Notes under the pieces: model-generated
The model's input: the letters and a program-made list of their open reading frames with translations, nothing else
Databases searched by the model: none
What the model was told of the DNA's origin: nothing
In this document: positions 5,221 to 7,589 of the stretch, in pieces
Position numbering within the stretch: the stretch's first letter is position 1
How the letters are laid out: each line of letters starts with the position of its first letter
Translations under genes and position numbers: made by a program
NCBI GenBank assembly: GCA_003452695.1
Contig: DMNP01000106.1
Location: 1-7,589 of the forward strand
DNA: 7,589 bases
Direction: 5' to 3'
Source of the DNA: Eggerthellaceae bacterium
GTDB taxonomy: Bacteria; Actinomycetota; Coriobacteriia; Coriobacteriales; Eggerthellaceae

Positions 5221-5626
5221 AGAAGCCTCCTTCAGTCGTAGAAGGCGATTTCTTTTCCCGCCCTCTGTCTTGTTTCGAATTCTACTCCAACCGAGTTTCA
5301 AAATAAACGCTGAAACGGGCCGTTTGGCGCTTCTGACGTTAACGTTTGCGTTACGTAATTCAGCGACTAAATATATCATTTTTGCAAATCTTGTAGAAGC
5401 GTTTTGCCATGTCACAAGATGTTGCGGGCAACTCGAACGCTAGCCGGAGCGTGCACGCGCGGTCGAATTTTTGGGCCACATGTCCCAACTTGCAAAGACG
5501 CCACAGATACGCAGTCTCAGGGGAGGCTGCAGCCACCGCCGCGCAATCAGGCATGCAAATGGGCGCGCGCTTCAGAGCCACCCTGTCCTTCATGCCGTGC
5601 GCTTTGCCGAATGATACACTGCCACT
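5221..5626. other. divergent intergenic region between prepilin and the membrane protein
   Basis: The left part (5221-5400) is A+T-rich for this genome and carries the prepilin leader and probable promoter. The right part (5400-5600) returns to higher G+C and has only short palindromes such as GGCTGCAGCC (5525-5534). A plus-strand frame at 5409-5672 lacks a ribosome binding site and resembles no family I know. The promoter of the rightward gene is at its right end. No RNA gene was recognised. Confidence 0.5.
5336..5397 (-). promoter_or_regulatory. possible prepilin promoter with palindromic site in its leader
   Basis: On the minus strand TCTACA (5392-5397) and TATATT (5370-5375) are separated by 16 bp and would start transcription near 5363, about 143 nt before the ATG. 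Within the leader lies the perfect palindrome ACGTTAACGT (5336-5345). A third ACGT core is at 5353-5356, close to the predicted start. An operator is possible. Both boxes are imperfect, so the promoter is tentative. Confidence 0.35.
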
Positions 5627-5627
5627 G
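5612..5627 (+). promoter_or_regulatory. extended -10 promoter, probably giving a leaderless mRNA
   Basis: TGATACACT (5612-5620) has the form TGN followed by a -10-like hexamer TACACT (5615-5620), an extended -10 element. No good -35 box is visible, as is common with this class. Transcription should start 6-8 bases later, at about 5626-5628, coinciding with the GTG at 5627. That gene has no Shine-Dalgarno sequence, which fits leaderless initiation. Confidence 0.45.
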
Positions 5628-6049
5628 TGGAATGCGACATGGGCGAAAGGCGGGACGTGCGAAAGAGGCTGATGGAATACCGCAAGCGCATCGACGCGTT
5701 GCTGGACGCCGACGCGCCGGGCACAGATTGGGATGCGGCCATCGAAGAGCATCTGGCGCAGACGGCGTTCTTCCAGCACGAACGGCTTATCCACCTGCTG
5801 GTAACGCTGGCGTTCGCGCTGATGGAGCTGGCAAGCGCCATTGCGGCGATGCTGGCACCCGCAGGCTCTGTGCAAGTCCTGGCAGCAGCGCTGGCCGTGC
5901 TGTTGCTGGTGCTGCTCGTGCCCTACATCGTGCACTACTACTTCCTGGAAAACGAGACCCAGAAGCTGTACGCGCAATACGACCGCATGATATCGCTGCG
6001 CGAAAGCGCCGAGCGCGGCGGGAAAACCCGGCCAGCCCCGCCCATCTAG
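5627..6049 (+). CDS. uncharacterised two-transmembrane protein
   Basis: The protein has 140 residues from GTG 5627, or 136 from the in-frame ATG at 5639; neither start has a clear ribosome binding site. The N-terminus is charged and helical (RRDVRKRLMEYRKRIDALL), followed by EEHLAQTAFFQHERLIH (40-56). Two hydrophobic helices span about 54-76 and 82-104, joined by a short APAGS turn, and then comes HYYFLENETQKLYAQYD (103-119). The first helix contains a Glu (E67). The FFQHERLIHLLVT and HYYFLEN blocks match a small conserved but uncharacterised family I recall from Clostridia; no function is known to me. Both ends probably face the cytoplasm, as the flanks are charged. It converges on the next gene, with which it shares the four bases of its stop region. 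A divergent promoter region separates it from the prepilin gene. Confidence 0.82.
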   Translation: MECDMGERRDVRKRLMEYRKRIDALLDADAPGTDWDAAIEEHLAQTAFFQHERLIHLLVTLAFALMELASAIAAMLAPAGSVQVLAAALAVLLLVLLVPYIVHYYFLENETQKLYAQYDRMISLRESAERGGKTRPAPPI

Positions 6050-7589
6050 CCGATGAGCACGTCCTTGCCCGAGAATGCGAAGCCCACTTCGCGGATGCGG
6101 TCGGGCGATATGCCGCGCTCGACCAGCTGGCGAGCGTAGGCGCGCTCGGCAATCTGAGCCTTGGCGGCGGCAAGGGCTTCTTCGATGGTCTCGCCGCGGC
6201 GAGCGTTGGCCACCTTGAACTCGATGGCGAAGGCGGGGTCATCCGAGGCCAGGGGACAGAGCATAACGTCGTAGCGCCCATAGCCGCTCTCGCGATTGCT
6301 GGTTACCTCGTAGCGGCCGCGCAGCTCCACGAGCAGGCCCAGCACCAAGCCGTGGTAGAAGTTCTCGGGCGCCGATGCGCCGCGGCCCCCGCCGGCGTCG
6401 AAATGCGAGACGCAGCCCTCCAGCACGTCGAGCAGGTAGGCGTTCGCGCCCTCGAGATCGCCCGCCAACAGGCAGCGACAGAACTCGGAGTACGCAGCTG
6501 CGCCGTCGTCGAACCAGGCGCGCACCATCTTGTCGAACATGTGGCGCACCTCGCGGTTGGTCACGGCCAGCTCGGCGGTCGTGTCGCCGCAGAACTCGGC
6601 CCCGAGGACTTTCAGGTAGCCGCTTGCCACCAGCAGCGACCACACGGCGTTGGGCACGCGGCCTATCTCGCCGAAGACCACCTGCTCGTCGAAGGTCTTG
6701 GTGACGCTGCCGCCCGCTAGCAGCTGCTCGAAGTCGGCCTGGATGGAAGCATCGGTGCGCACGGCCTGCGAGACCAGCGCGTTGCCGGAGCTGTTCGCCC
6801 AGTAGGGAGCCAACCGTCCGCGCTTCAGGTAGTTAGTGACCGACCAGGGGTTGTACACGTGGTCCACCTCGCCGAAGCGAAAGCCGTCGTACCACTCGCG
6901 CACCTCGTCGCGGTTTCCGGCAAGCCCCATCTCGTCCATGGCGGCAAAGACCTCGTCTTCGGTGAATCCGAAGGCGGTCTCGTAGGCGTCCGTCGTGGTG
7001 GTGACGACCGCCAGATTGTTCAAATCGCTGAATATCGATTCGCGGCTGACGCGCGTCACCCCCGTTATCAGCCCGCGCCCGAGCGAGGGGCAGGCCTTGA
7101 AGGTGGCGTTGAACAGCGAGCGCTGGAAGGACACGGCCTCGTCCCACCAGCCGCCGGCCCAGGCCTCCTGCATGGGGGTGTCGTACTCGTCGAGAAGCAC
7201 GATGGGGCGCGTGCCATGGTGGGCTTCCAGCGCGATGCACAACTGCGCGAGACAGCCCGTGGCCGTGGCGTCGTCCATCTGGTCGGACACGCGCGCGAGG
7301 AAGGCCCGTACGCCGCTATCGACATCTGCAGAATCCATCAGATGGCGGTGCGCGCTGCACGCACCTGCCAGGGCGCGACACATCTGCGCGCGGGCCGTGG
7401 GCCAGTCGCCGCCCTTGCAGTCGGAAAAGGTGAGCGAGACCACCGGCAGCGTGCCCTGCAGCGAGCGGAAGCGCTCGTCGGCCCAGATTTCCAGCCCGCC
7501 GAACAGCTCTTCGCCGCGGCCGGCGTATTTCTTCGAGAAGAAGCATTGCAGCATGGACAGATTCAGCGTCTTGCCGAACCGCCGCGGCC
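6046..7589 (-). CDS. AAA-ATPase-like / PD-(D/E)XK nuclease superfamily protein, 5' partial
   Basis: The frame is open through the right edge, so the start is outside. The visible N-terminal end reads PRRFGKTLNLSML, the end of the Walker A motif (GKT). Counting from the Met at 7554: the Walker B segment PIVLLDEYDTPM is at 117-128; the family block TGVTRVSRESIFSDLNNL is at 164-181; FGFTEDEV at 195-202; and WYDGFRF...VYNPWSVTNYL at 221-243. The C-terminal PD-(D/E)XK-like domain shows YDV (D429) and AIEFKV (E445, K447), followed by the helix with AKAQIAERAY. These correspond to the AAA-ATPase_like and PDDEXK_9 families, which are strongly expanded in Bacteroidetes, Clostridia and Coriobacteria. 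Their role is unproven; links to mobile DNA or defence are speculation. The ATPase and nuclease-like residues visible here look intact. Its stop codon overlaps that of the convergent membrane-protein gene. Confidence 0.93.
   Translation of the reverse strand, partial: PRRFGKTLNLSMLQCFFSKKYAGRGEELFGGLEIWADERFRSLQGTLPVVSLTFSDCKGGDWPTARAQMCRALAGACSAHRHLMDSADVDSGVRAFLARVSDQMDDATATGCLAQLCIALEAHHGTRPIVLLDEYDTPMQEAWAGGWWDEAVSFQRSLFNATFKACPSLGRGLITGVTRVSRESIFSDLNNLAVVTTTTDAYETAFGFTEDEVFAAMDEMGLAGNRDEVREWYDGFRFGEVDHVYNPWSVTNYLKRGRLAPYWANSSGNALVSQAVRTDASIQADFEQLLAGGSVTKTFDEQVVFGEIGRVPNAVWSLLVASGYLKVLGAEFCGDTTAELAVTNREVRHMFDKMVRAWFDDGAAAYSEFCRCLLAGDLEGANAYLLDVLEGCVSHFDAGGGRGASAPENFYHGLVLGLLVELRGRYEVTSNRESGYGRYDVMLCPLASDDPAFAIEFKVANARRGETIEEALAAAKAQIAERAYARQLVERGISPDRIREVGFAFSGKDVLIG

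Noticed and set aside
5221..5415. Longer N-terminus for the prepilin starting at 5415
   Set aside because: It would add 65 residues before the leader peptide and cover the promoter and ribosome binding site. AAGGAGG 5 nt before ATG 5220 fixes the start, and prepilin leaders are short.
5404..6720. Plus-strand open frame of 438 codons across the membrane protein and into the ATPase
   Set aside because: It overlaps two better-supported genes in other frames and has no motif of its own.

Overview
The window is G+C-rich bacterial DNA. The mix of gene families suggests a gut-associated Actinomycetota of the Coriobacteriia/Eggerthellaceae type: a COG0523 metallochaperone GTPase, a macro-domain protein with an XRE-like tail, two unrelated ATPases each fused to a nuclease-like fold, an orphan type IV prepilin, and a Firmicutes/Coriobacteria-type two-helix membrane protein. 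This placement is inference from gene content and base composition; no marker gene is present.

Layout. (1) 2-982, plus: 3' part of a CobW/COG0523 GTPase, cut by the left edge within its metal-binding motif. (2) 1055-2548, plus: macro domain, then a ~200-residue low-complexity linker holding a 9-bp tandem repeat, then a helical XRE-like C-terminal domain. (3) 2549-2988: no firm gene. It holds a REP-like repeat, a long nested palindrome (2599-2676), a doubtful small ORF and, on the minus strand, what looks like the decayed 3' end of a second ATPase gene. (4) 2989-4302, minus: intact AAA ATPase of the DUF4143 family, with its ribosome binding site and a promoter flanked by an 11-bp direct repeat. 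(5) 4303-4788: no protein gene but very rich in structure. Several consecutive hairpins end in a strong plus-strand intrinsic terminator that serves no visible gene. A second copy of the REP-like repeat and the terminator of the pilin gene follow. (6) 4789-5220, minus: type IV prepilin/pseudopilin. (7) 5627-6049, plus: two-transmembrane protein of unknown function, probably read from a leaderless or nearly leaderless mRNA. (8) 6046-7589, minus: AAA-ATPase-like/PD-(D/E)XK protein, cut by the right edge inside its Walker A motif.

How the parts relate. The two left-hand genes are co-directional and may be co-transcribed. The other genes look like independent units. The two copies of the REP-like repeat, in the same orientation, bracket the DUF4143 ATPase, its decayed relative and the structured intergenic DNA. 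That 2.1-kb block is the most accessory-looking part of the window. The best candidates for something undescribed are the putative structured RNA at about 4440-4630, the nested palindrome at 2599-2676, and the macro/XRE fusion with substitutions in its ADP-ribose loop. No classical defence operon, CRISPR array, transposase, rRNA or tRNA was recognised.
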